Source: a virus
DNA: 21,756 nt
IMG/VR virus record: IMGVR_UViG_3300024520_000543
Span: 1 to 21,756 of that record
Strand: one strand, 5' to 3'
Shown: positions 5,732-14,500 of the stretch, one piece after another
Layout: each line of letters starts with the position of its first letter
Position numbering within the stretch: the stretch's first letter is position 1
Made by a program: the position numbers and the translations under genes
Notes under the pieces: model-generated
Told to the model about the DNA's origin: nothing
The model's database searches: none
Seen by the model: the letters and a program-made list of their open reading frames with translations, nothing else

Positions 5732-7735
5732 ATGGCGACCGTCGGTCAGTTGGTCATCAATCTCGAAGCTCGTACCGACAAGCTCCAGCGAGAGCTGAAC
5801 AAGGCCAAGTCCATGCTGAAGCGCACCGGGCGCAACATGGAAGAGGTCGGCAATGATGCGGCTCGCACAGAGCGCAAGGTAAGCAAGGCCTTTGCCAGAA
5901 TGTCAGTAGGGGCGGGAGGTCTGAGTACCAGAATAGTTGCGACCTCAAGGGCCATGAAGGGCCTGGCTATAGCAGGAGCTGCCGCGCTTGGTGGGAGTTT
6001 TGTCTCGCGCACCATTGCGACGACCGATGCCTTGGGCAAGATGGCGGGTAGGCTTGGTGTCAATGTCGAAGCCCTCCAGAAGCTGACGTTTGCCGCATCA
6101 CAGAGCGGGGTCTCTCAGAAAGCCCTTGAGAGGGCCATGCAACGTACCATCCGCAAAGCGCAGGAAGCCGCTGATGGGAACAAGCAGATGGCGGCAAACT
6201 TCGCCGCGCTCGGCGTCTCTATTAAACAATTGCAGACCTTGGCCCCGGAAGACATCTTCATCAAGGTTGTGGCCAATGCCGGGAAGGTCGAGAATGGTTT
6301 CGCCAGACTCATCAAGATTACCGCCTCGGAAGGCGCGGCCCTCAAGAACATGGCCAACATTGGCGAGGAAGGCATCAACCTTTTGATGCAGAAGGCCTCG
6401 GATTTGGGCTTGGTCTTTTCCGAAGAAATGGTCAAGAATGCCGAAGCGGCAAACGATCAGCTTGACATCATGCAGCGCGTTATCTCGGCACAAGTCACGA
6501 CGGCTATTCTTCGGTTGGCACCAGCTATTACCAGGGTCGGCAATTCCTTTGCTCGCATTGTGACCTCCCTGGTCTCGGCCACTAAGGGATTCAATACACT
6601 CACAAGCAATGAACAGGCTATCGTTAATACACTCAACGCCATCGGAAGCTCTGCCTCATTCGTCGGAAAGACTATAGGCTTCGTTGTCACCGGCTTGCGC
6701 ACCATGGCCAGGGATGCAGCCCTGGGCGGGCTTCGCCGGCAGATCGCACTCCTCGATACGCAGATTTCCACATCGGAAAAACGCTTGGCGTCTATGGCGA
6801 TGAGTCAGGGGGTCGGGCGTACGATCAATACACAAGACCAACGGGCTGAGCGCCTTCGGCTTCAAAATTTCACGGCGCAGCGCAAAGCCCTGCGGCTCGA
6901 ATCGACTGCGCTGCATCAGGGCAGAGAACTCCCTGGCACAGACACCCCGGTGGTGCCCGTGCCGACAGGCGATCCACCGCCCGCACCGCCGCCGACACCG
7001 TCCCCGCTCGGGAGCCCGTCGGCGCAAGGCCAGAAAGCCGATAGCGCCTTTGCCAAGCAGACAATTGATCGTTTTCGCAAAGGCCTTGCCGCCCAGGAGC
7101 GTGCCAACGAAACGCGCCTCCAGAAAGAACGGCAAACTATGGAAGCCTTTCGGGCGATCCGCGACCGGAATACCAAGGAGGTGGAAACAACGGCCGCCAC
7201 GATTACCGAGAAGCTGCTCACGCCGATGCAAGCCTTTCAGGCCTCGGCCCAAGACACTTTTACGAATGTGCAAAATGCGGCCATCGGCATGGCGTTGGAT
7301 ATGGAAGATGCCATGGTGCAATTCGTGATGACTGGCAAGCTGGAATTTCAAAGTCTGGTGAATAGCATCCTCGCCGACTTGACGCGGCTGGCGGTCAGGC
7401 AAGCTTTCACCGGTGCCTTGGACGGGGGGCTTGGCGGCGGCATTGGTATGCTGTTCGGAGGTGGCGGTGCCACGGCCGATCCTAGTTTGTTCGCCGGGGC
7501 GAACCTCGGCGACTTCGCCCGGGGCGGCATCGTTCCAGGGCCGGTAGGCAGACCTCGTCTTGCCACAGTGCATGGGGGCGAAGCAGTCTTGACCCCTGGA
7601 CAACGCCGGAGTTCCGGGGGCATCACCGTCAATGTGTTTACGCCGGATGCCGAGAGTTTTCGGCGTTCGACCAGCCAGATTGCTCGTGACACGGCTCAGG
7701 CTATGGAACGGGTCCGACTCAGGGATAACGGATAG
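5732..7735 (+). CDS. Tail tape measure protein
   Basis: A 667-aa product from ATG 5732, with AAGGA at 5717-5721. Residues 1-60 are coiled-coil-like (LVINLEARTDKLQRELNKAK). A small hydrophobic stretch (GLAIAGAAALGGSFV) lies around residue 75. The next 170 residues are helical repeats, including RLGVNVEALQKLTFAASQSG. A Pro-rich linker (VPVPTGDPPPAPPPTPSP) occurs near residues 408-427. The C-terminus has the lambda gpH-like end: a helix with FVMTGKLEFQSLVNSILADL, a Gly-rich patch, then FARGGIVPGPVGRPRLATVH and GGEAVLTPGQRR. The size suggests a tail of very roughly 100 nm at about 1.5 angstrom per residue. Its position after the chaperone fusion is diagnostic. Confidence 0.9.
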   Translation: MATVGQLVINLEARTDKLQRELNKAKSMLKRTGRNMEEVGNDAARTERKVSKAFARMSVGAGGLSTRIVATSRAMKGLAIAGAAALGGSFVSRTIATTDALGKMAGRLGVNVEALQKLTFAASQSGVSQKALERAMQRTIRKAQEAADGNKQMAANFAALGVSIKQLQTLAPEDIFIKVVANAGKVENGFARLIKITASEGAALKNMANIGEEGINLLMQKASDLGLVFSEEMVKNAEAANDQLDIMQRVISAQVTTAILRLAPAITRVGNSFARIVTSLVSATKGFNTLTSNEQAIVNTLNAIGSSASFVGKTIGFVVTGLRTMARDAALGGLRRQIALLDTQISTSEKRLASMAMSQGVGRTINTQDQRAERLRLQNFTAQRKALRLESTALHQGRELPGTDTPVVPVPTGDPPPAPPPTPSPLGSPSAQGQKADSAFAKQTIDRFRKGLAAQERANETRLQKERQTMEAFRAIRDRNTKEVETTAATITEKLLTPMQAFQASAQDTFTNVQNAAIGMALDMEDAMVQFVMTGKLEFQSLVNSILADLTRLAVRQAFTGALDGGLGGGIGMLFGGGGATADPSLFAGANLGDFARGGIVPGPVGRPRLATVHGGEAVLTPGQRRSSGGITVNVFTPDAESFRRSTSQIARDTAQAMERVRLRDNG

Positions 7736-7738
7736 CCT

Positions 7739-10279
7739 ATGCCAGCCGCCGACTTTCATGAAGTCCAATTCCCGACGAACATCAGCCTGGGGGCCATTAC
7801 GTCGGTGACCTTCAAGACGACTGTCATCGCCTTGCGAGACGGCCATGAACAACGAAACGTTGAATGGCTTGAGCCGCTGGCCTCGTATGACGTCGCCCCG
7901 ATGATTACCAGTCAAAGCGAACTGGATACTCTCATCGCCTTCTTCCGGGCACGGGGCGGGCAGAAGAATTCCTTTCGGTTCAAGGACTGGCTGGACTTCG
8001 AAGCGACTGCTGTCGTCCTTGGCACAGGCGATGCCAGCAGAACGCAATTCCAACTTCTGCAAACCTATGCCAGCGGGATCACTGGCGATACCTACACGGC
8101 GACTCGACCGATTACCAAACCGCTGACCGATGCGTCTGAAGTCATCATGTTGGACGGGACTCCGACTGCTCTCTATACCCTGGATACGGCGACCGGCGTG
8201 CTGACAATGGACAGCGCGCCCGGATCTGGCGTCGTCGTCTCATGGACCGGAGACTTCGATACGCCCGTGCGCTTCGATGTCACAAGCCTTCAGACCCGTA
8301 TTGAACTCCACCATCAATATCAGCAAGCGTTGAACCTGATTGAAGATCGCATCCCGGCGACGGTCTTTCAGTGGACCGAGGCGGCGGTGCCTGAATTTGT
8401 CGAAGCCCGACTACCGAACACATTGTTCGAACCGACCGCTGGCGGACCGGGGCATGATACCGTAATTCTGAGCGCCGACAGCGGTGTGGAAGACCGAACG
8501 CAGCGTTGGACCGAAAGCCGTATCCCTTATGCTACGACGATGATGGCCCGGTCAAAGACGGAGATGGCGACAGTCCTGGCGTTCTTTCGATCTCGCAAGG
8601 GCCGCGGTACTGGCTTTCGGTTCAAGGACGTGTCGGATTTCGAAGCGACCGCCGAAGTGATTGGCACTGGCGATACCATCGAGACGGCCTTTCAAATGAC
8701 GAAAACGTATTCATCCGGCGGGGAGACCGAAGTTCGCACCATCACGAAACCATTGACCGATGGTTCGGAAACGATCCTGCTCGATGCTGTGCCTACGGCC
8801 CTGTACACCCTGGATACGGCGACCGGCATTGTCACCATGACCAGTCCGCCGGGTGCCGGCGTCGTTGTCACGTGGACCGGGGAATTCGATACGCCGATGC
8901 GCTTTGACACCGATACTTTCCGTGCGCAGCTCAATACCCTGGACGAGCGCAACTGGCTTGATGTTAGTATGATCGAAGTCCTGACCTCGGCGATCGGCGG
9001 CACCTACCTGGCCGGCACGACTGGACGTGTGTCCTCAGGAGTGACGGGCTGCTTGGGGACGCCGTACTACCCGGATGCGCCGGGGACATTAGTCGTGCGC
9101 TTTTCCGGCTCCGTCGCCAGCGGCGATACCCTGAAATGGTTCGCCGCGGCGGCGCAACCTGCGCGTTCATTTCACACGGCTGCCATGAAACGGGCGACAG
9201 CGGTGACGTTCTGGTTTGTCGTCTCGAATGTCAGTCTGACGGCCGGGGATGGCGAAACGCTGCTGAATATCAATACCGACTATGCCTGGATTCAGTTGCA
9301 ACTCAAAATCCTCAAGAGTGGTGGCGATCAAGGCAAGCTCCAAGTCAAGGCCAGTAACGGGAATCACAAGACGAGCCTGGTCGGCGCCTTTACCACGACG
9401 TCAACGCTGCATAGCGAACTCGGCTCAATCTTTCCGGCCGCCGGGATCATCGGCGATGCGACCGACAACGGAGATCTGTTCGTGCGCTACTTGGAAGCGC
9501 CGTTTACCAACACCACCCAAGCGACAGTCACGACCAACGACGACGATGACATTACCGTCTCAGGCTCGCCCTTCACCATTGATCCAGTGCCGCCGACCAT
9601 CGGTCCCTTCCCGGCCTTCACTATCGAAAACAACCATGCGGTGACCCTGACGAGCGATGATCCAATCGGGACGATCACCAGCAATGTGGTCGAAGACGTC
9701 TGTGTTTTGGGCGTATATATCAATTATTCGACCAATAAGATGGTTTTACTGGGCAGCGTTGCGGGCTTCACGACTCCCGCTTGGTGGCCTGGCGATCTGA
9801 CTTGGATCGACGGCGGAGATACGAGCAATCATCCGGCTATCGGGGCATTTCACGATGGATCGATCCCGTCGACCAGTAACGGCCAAAGCTTCGACCTGCA
9901 CGAGATGCTGTTTCAAGTCCACCGGCAACGCGACGACGTGGCCCAGATCGATCCAATCGTTGAACTCCAGAAAACCTTGGACTATTTCCAATTAAAATAC
10001 AAAAACAACATCGCCGTCCCGCTGGGGCCTATCGATCTACGCGGCTGGTATCTGCCGGAGCACGGCACCGACCGCGATCCGGCATCTCCCGGCGTGATTT
10101 CCCAATGGGATAGTGCCGAAAACTATCTGTTGCTGGGCCATGACAATGGTTTTGATACCGGCTTCGGATTGACGGAGCCCACGGCCTTTGCGCCAAACAT
10201 GGTCGAGTTGGGCACGTTGCCGCCGTTGGATGCGGACTTGAAGGCGTTGGTGCCTGCCCATTTTATGCCGGGGACTTAG
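7739..10279 (+). CDS. Distal tail protein: tandem DUF2460 with long C-terminal extension
   Basis: An 846-aa product from ATG 7739. Residues 1-200 match DUF2460 (the distal-tail family beside DUF2163): FHEVQFPTNISLGAITSVTF, then RARGGQKNSFRFKDWLDFEA, ITKPLTDASEVIMLDG, and TALYTLDTATGVLTM. A second copy follows at about residues 210-415 (RKGRGTGFRFKDVSDFEATA, ITKPLTDGSETILLDA, TALYTLDTATGIVTM), offset 210 residues. The single-domain family is normally about 200-210 aa. Residues 420-846 are a Thr/Asp-rich beta-type extension, including FWFVVSNVSLTAGDGETLLN and WWPGDLTWIDGGD, perhaps a carbohydrate-binding or host-contact region. The protein should form the ring joining tube to hub. Confidence 0.85.
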   Translation: MPAADFHEVQFPTNISLGAITSVTFKTTVIALRDGHEQRNVEWLEPLASYDVAPMITSQSELDTLIAFFRARGGQKNSFRFKDWLDFEATAVVLGTGDASRTQFQLLQTYASGITGDTYTATRPITKPLTDASEVIMLDGTPTALYTLDTATGVLTMDSAPGSGVVVSWTGDFDTPVRFDVTSLQTRIELHHQYQQALNLIEDRIPATVFQWTEAAVPEFVEARLPNTLFEPTAGGPGHDTVILSADSGVEDRTQRWTESRIPYATTMMARSKTEMATVLAFFRSRKGRGTGFRFKDVSDFEATAEVIGTGDTIETAFQMTKTYSSGGETEVRTITKPLTDGSETILLDAVPTALYTLDTATGIVTMTSPPGAGVVVTWTGEFDTPMRFDTDTFRAQLNTLDERNWLDVSMIEVLTSAIGGTYLAGTTGRVSSGVTGCLGTPYYPDAPGTLVVRFSGSVASGDTLKWFAAAAQPARSFHTAAMKRATAVTFWFVVSNVSLTAGDGETLLNINTDYAWIQLQLKILKSGGDQGKLQVKASNGNHKTSLVGAFTTTSTLHSELGSIFPAAGIIGDATDNGDLFVRYLEAPFTNTTQATVTTNDDDDITVSGSPFTIDPVPPTIGPFPAFTIENNHAVTLTSDDPIGTITSNVVEDVCVLGVYINYSTNKMVLLGSVAGFTTPAWWPGDLTWIDGGDTSNHPAIGAFHDGSIPSTSNGQSFDLHEMLFQVHRQRDDVAQIDPIVELQKTLDYFQLKYKNNIAVPLGPIDLRGWYLPEHGTDRDPASPGVISQWDSAENYLLLGHDNGFDTGFGLTEPTAFAPNMVELGTLPPLDADLKALVPAHFMPGT

Positions 10280-10283
10280 CCGC

Positions 10284-11138
10284 ATGAAGGCCGTCGAAAC
10301 GACTATGCAGACGCATCTCGGTCAGGCCGTCATGAGCACGGCGAAATGCCTGCGCATTACCACGACGGCCGGGGTGATCACCGGCTATACGAACCATGTG
10401 CGCGATCTCACGATTGCCGGAGTCACCTATCTGGCGACCGGCGGTATTTCCTATACCGCGGTGCGCAGCAACGAAGGTCTCCAGGTCGACAACCTGGACA
10501 TGACCGCCTTTTTGACGACGGCCTTCGAAGCCGACATCGACGCCGGGGTGTACGACTTCGCCGAGATTCTCTTATTCTTCGTGAACTATCTCGACTTGAC
10601 GATGGGCACCGTCATCTTACGGAAGGGGCATTGGGGCACGGTCACCCGGCAAGATGGCATCATGTCAGTGGAGATGCGAGGGTTGGCCGATCAATTGCGT
10701 ACCAAGACGGGCTTCCTGTTTGACACGCTCTGCGTCGCGACCCTGGGCGACCTGCGCTGTCGGGTGGACATGACGACCGCCGGCTTTCGGGTGACCGGGA
10801 CCGCCACGGCCGTCGACGCGGGCGAACCGCGCCGTCTCTTCTCGGATTCCACCAGGACGGAAGCGACCGATTTCTTTGCGCAAGGCAACGTGACCTTTAC
10901 GTCTGGCAACAACAGCGGCATTACCCGTGACGTGCGGTCGTTTATCGGCGTGGAAGTGAGTCTCTACCTGCCGTTTCCCAAAGATATCGTTCTCACCGAT
11001 GCCTACTCGATGGACATCGGCTGCGATAAACGGAAAGCGACCTGCAAAGATGTCTTTGCAAACGTCGACAACTTTCGAGGCTTCCCGTTTATCCCGACGA
11101 GCGCGGACATTCATAAACTGCCAGGGCAAGCACGATGA
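10284..11138 (+). CDS. DUF2163 tail hub protein (lambda gpL-like, Fe-S candidate)
   Basis: A 284-aa product, ATG 10284. The N-terminal beta domain contains ITGYTNHVRDLTIAGVTYLA and the central part DYFAEILLFF-like helical sequence; RDVRSFIGVEVSLYLPFP follows. The C-terminus GCDKRKATCKDVFANVDNFR followed by GFPFIP is the family end motif. Cys150, Cys159, Cys247 and Cys254 are placed as in lambda gpL-type and gene-transfer-agent hub proteins, where such cysteines hold an iron-sulphur cluster. The stop overlaps the NlpC/P60 start by 4 bp (ATGA). This gene is always adjacent to DUF2460 and the peptidase in such clusters. Confidence 0.85.
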   Translation: MKAVETTMQTHLGQAVMSTAKCLRITTTAGVITGYTNHVRDLTIAGVTYLATGGISYTAVRSNEGLQVDNLDMTAFLTTAFEADIDAGVYDFAEILLFFVNYLDLTMGTVILRKGHWGTVTRQDGIMSVEMRGLADQLRTKTGFLFDTLCVATLGDLRCRVDMTTAGFRVTGTATAVDAGEPRRLFSDSTRTEATDFFAQGNVTFTSGNNSGITRDVRSFIGVEVSLYLPFPKDIVLTDAYSMDIGCDKRKATCKDVFANVDNFRGFPFIPTSADIHKLPGQAR

Positions 11139-11572
11139 GTGTCAGAGATCGAATTGTCGAAGAAGCCTATACGTGGATCGGTACGCCGTATCATGTCGGC
11201 GCATGTCTCAAGGATATCGGCGTCGACTGCGCCCAACTGATTGCCGGGGTCGGCGTGGCATGCGATGTGCTCCACCGCGACCAAGTGGACGCGGTTCCCT
11301 TTTACCATATCGGTACGGCAGCGCATACCAAAACCGGCATCCTGGCCCGTGAGTTGTCGCGCTGTGGCTTCCAGCGCAAGCGAGTCGTTCAGGTCGTGCC
11401 CGGAGACATCCTGACCTTTCGTACCGGCATGGACGACGGGCATATAGGCATCGTGGTACAACCAGACCGTCTAGTGCATGCGTGCTGGCGTCGGGCTATC
11501 TATCGAGTCATCTTGCAACGAGGCAGTCTGGCGACTGCCCATCGTTGCTATGCCTATCCGGGGGTGGACTGA
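11135..11572 (+). CDS. NlpC/P60-family tail peptidase
   Basis: A 145-aa product, ATG 11135 overlapping the upstream stop. The catalytic motifs of NlpC/P60 cysteine peptidases are visible. TPYHVGACLKDIGVDCAQLI carries the nucleophile Cys32. DDGHIGIV carries His103. His115 in LVHACWRR fits the third polar residue. Length is typical of tail-associated cell-wall peptidases encoded between DUF2163 and hub genes (lambda gpK-like). It probably cuts peptidoglycan cross-links during DNA entry. The stop overlaps the hub start as TGATG at 11570-11574. Confidence 0.9.
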   Translation: MSVRDRIVEEAYTWIGTPYHVGACLKDIGVDCAQLIAGVGVACDVLHRDQVDAVPFYHIGTAAHTKTGILARELSRCGFQRKRVVQVVPGDILTFRTGMDDGHIGIVVQPDRLVHACWRRAIYRVILQRGSLATAHRCYAYPGVD

Positions 11573-14500
11573 TGGCATTCGCTGGACAAGGGTTGTTACC
11601 GCTAGGACTTGGTCTGGTGGGCGGTGCATTTCTCGGGCCATTGGGCTTTGTGGCCGGGGCAGCAGTTGGCGGGCTCATTGAATCGTTCATCTTTCAGCCG
11701 CCGTCCGAAGTCTTCGAACAAGAGAGCTTAGCCGATCTGTCCATCACTACCCAGACCTACGGAAAGCGTATTCCCAAGCTCATCGGGAGACGGCGCTTGG
11801 CCGGGAATATCATCTGGGCTACCGACCTGGTTGAGGTGGAACATCGGGACGAAACATCCAGCGGCAGCAAGAAAGGAGGTGGCGCGAGCAGTACGTCGAT
11901 TACCAAGACGCACACCGTGAGTTTTGCCATGGCGATTTGTGAGGGGACGGTCATTTCAATTGACCGCATGTGGTTCGATGCGACATTGGTCTTCGATGCA
12001 GCAGCACCGACAGATAGCGTGCAAATCGTGACGCCGGCGACCGATGGCACCGAAGGCGTCAAGGGCATCAGCGCGACAGGCACGCAGTTTTTTCGCTTAT
12101 TCAATGGCTCGGAAGAACAAGTCCCGTCGGCACTCCAGGAAGCGACCGAAGGCGTTGGCGACGTTCCGGCCTACCGAGGCACGGCCTACCTGGAATTTGA
12201 AGATCTGGAACTCGGCGCGACCGGGCGCATTCCGAACGTGACCGTGGAGGCGTCCACGTCGGTGTTGCCTAGCGGTCGCCCCATCGCCCTGGCGTACGAT
12301 GACATCAACCAAGAAGACACGCTGTGGATCGCCTATACTGCCGGCACTGTCGACGCGGCCGGGAAGGGGTTTGCTCAGGCCATTCTTGTGCCAGATCTGT
12401 TGGTGTCGGTCAAGGGGGGTGCCGGAGATAGCCCGGCCTTTATCGACATTGCCCTAGGCTTCAGTGGTACGACGTCGTTTCCTGTTGTCGTGGTCGGCAA
12501 CCTGGGGCCGACTGGTGACCCGACCTTGTCCATCTTGAATGCCGATACCGGCGTCGCCCTGGACGTAGGCGACAGCGGGGGCGGCGGGGCCGGCGCCGCG
12601 ACGTCGTTGCTTGAAGCACCCATTCTGGACGATGGCGAACTAGGGACAAGCCTCGCCCATGGCTTCCTGGACATGCTCTCGGCTACTACGGATACCTACT
12701 GTTTGTTGCAAACCATTCCCCGGATCGTCATGGTCGACCATTTGACCGGAGATCGAACCAAGACGACGCCAGCCGCGACGCCAGTCCACCTGGGAGCCGA
12801 TGCCACCAATCTCTACGTCGTCTGTCAAGGTGCCGATACGGTTGATGTCTTTGTCTTGGGTACGCTGGCCGACGCGGCGACGCCGACCGTCGCCGTAGGC
12901 GACGGGCCAAGCCGGATCGCGGTCGATGCGGCAAATGACCGGGCCTGGGTGACGAATACTACCGACGCCACGGTGAGCCGTATGACCTTATCGACCCTGA
13001 CCGTGGCGGCAACGCCGGCCGTGGGCACCGGGCCGGTCGCCGTTGTCGTCGATAGCGCTGGCTTCGTCTGGGTCGCCAATGCCGGGGCGACGACGCTGTC
13101 CTACATCGATCCGACACCGAACACCGCCTCGACCATTGCCTTGGAAGATACGCCGGGGGAACTGGCGGCCGATGCCAACGGCGGCGTGTGGGTGACCCTC
13201 CCCAACCTGTCCATGGTCGCGCATGTCACCAGCGCTGGCGCAGTCGTCACCGCCAACATTCCTTTAGGGCCGGGCGCCACTCCCATGTCGATTGTTACCG
13301 ATGCCGATGGCCTGGCGTACATCGTTTCGACAACGGCTGGCGTGTGGGTCCAGGCGACCTTCGATGCGACCACTACCGAGATTCACATCCTGGCGCCGCA
13401 CGATGCCAACGCGCTTGGCTGTGTGGTACGACACCTGGCCGAGGAAGCCGGTGTCGCCAGTCATAACATCGACATCAGCGCCCTGGACAATACTCCGGTT
13501 CACATGCTCATCAGTGGCGTCTCGTCGGCCATCACGCCGCTCGAAGAACTGATGCGGGCCTTCAAATTCACCATGGTCGAGAGCGGGGAATTCCTCAAGT
13601 TTTATTTCCTGGGTGGCACCAGTCAGGCCACCCTGCCGGAAAGCGTCACCGGCGCAGGAGCCGAAGATGCGGCTCGTGAAGGGCTCGCCATTAGCCGTAC
13701 TCAAGAGATGGACTTGCCGACACGGGCTACCGTGACCTATGCCTCACTGGCCCGGAATTACGACGACAATACGCAATCGGCGGCCCTGGTCAATAGTCAG
13801 GCGCCTGCCAATGTGCATAGCGCCCACTTGGCCGTGAGTATCCCGGACGACACGGCCAAGGCTCTGGCCGAAACGACCCTGTACGAAGCCTGGCTGAATC
13901 GCCTGGGCTTTCAGTTTAGTCTGCCGCCGAAGTTCAGCTTATTGGAACCCGTCGACATTGCCGACGTCACGTCACGCACCGTTGAATACAGCGTGCGCTT
14001 CTTGGAGATGGACTACGGCATCAATGGAGCGGTTGACGCCAAGGCAGTTGAGCACCATAGCTATATCTACCAGGGCTTCCGGGCCCAACCCGGCTCTGCG
14101 CCAGCCGCAGTCCAAACGACGTTGACCATGGCAGACCTAACAGCCTTCATCGTCGACCTGCCTCCGTTGGACTCGACGCACGTTGTGCTCGAATACGGCA
14201 TCGCCATACATACGACGGAAGACGGGGATTGGGACATTAGCACCCTGCACCGATCCATCGATAGCGAGGTGTCCTATCAACTCCAGCATACACAGAGCTT
14301 GGAAGCCATCGCCGGTACTGTCGCCTTGGCGACTGCCGACGCGCCGGAGACGGTTTGGGACGATACGACGACCATCGTCGTGGTGATGCGCAACGGGGTG
14401 CTGACGACAAGCACCGATTTACTTGTCCTAAACGGTGCCAACCGGGCCATGGTTGGCACCGAGTTAATTGGCTTCGTGACTGCCACACTCGGGGCAGCCA

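Noticed and set aside
6656-8062. 468-codon minus-strand frame opposite the tape measure
   Set aside because: It is antisense to two well-supported tail genes and has no recognisable motif. Long antisense frames are expected in GC-rich coding DNA.
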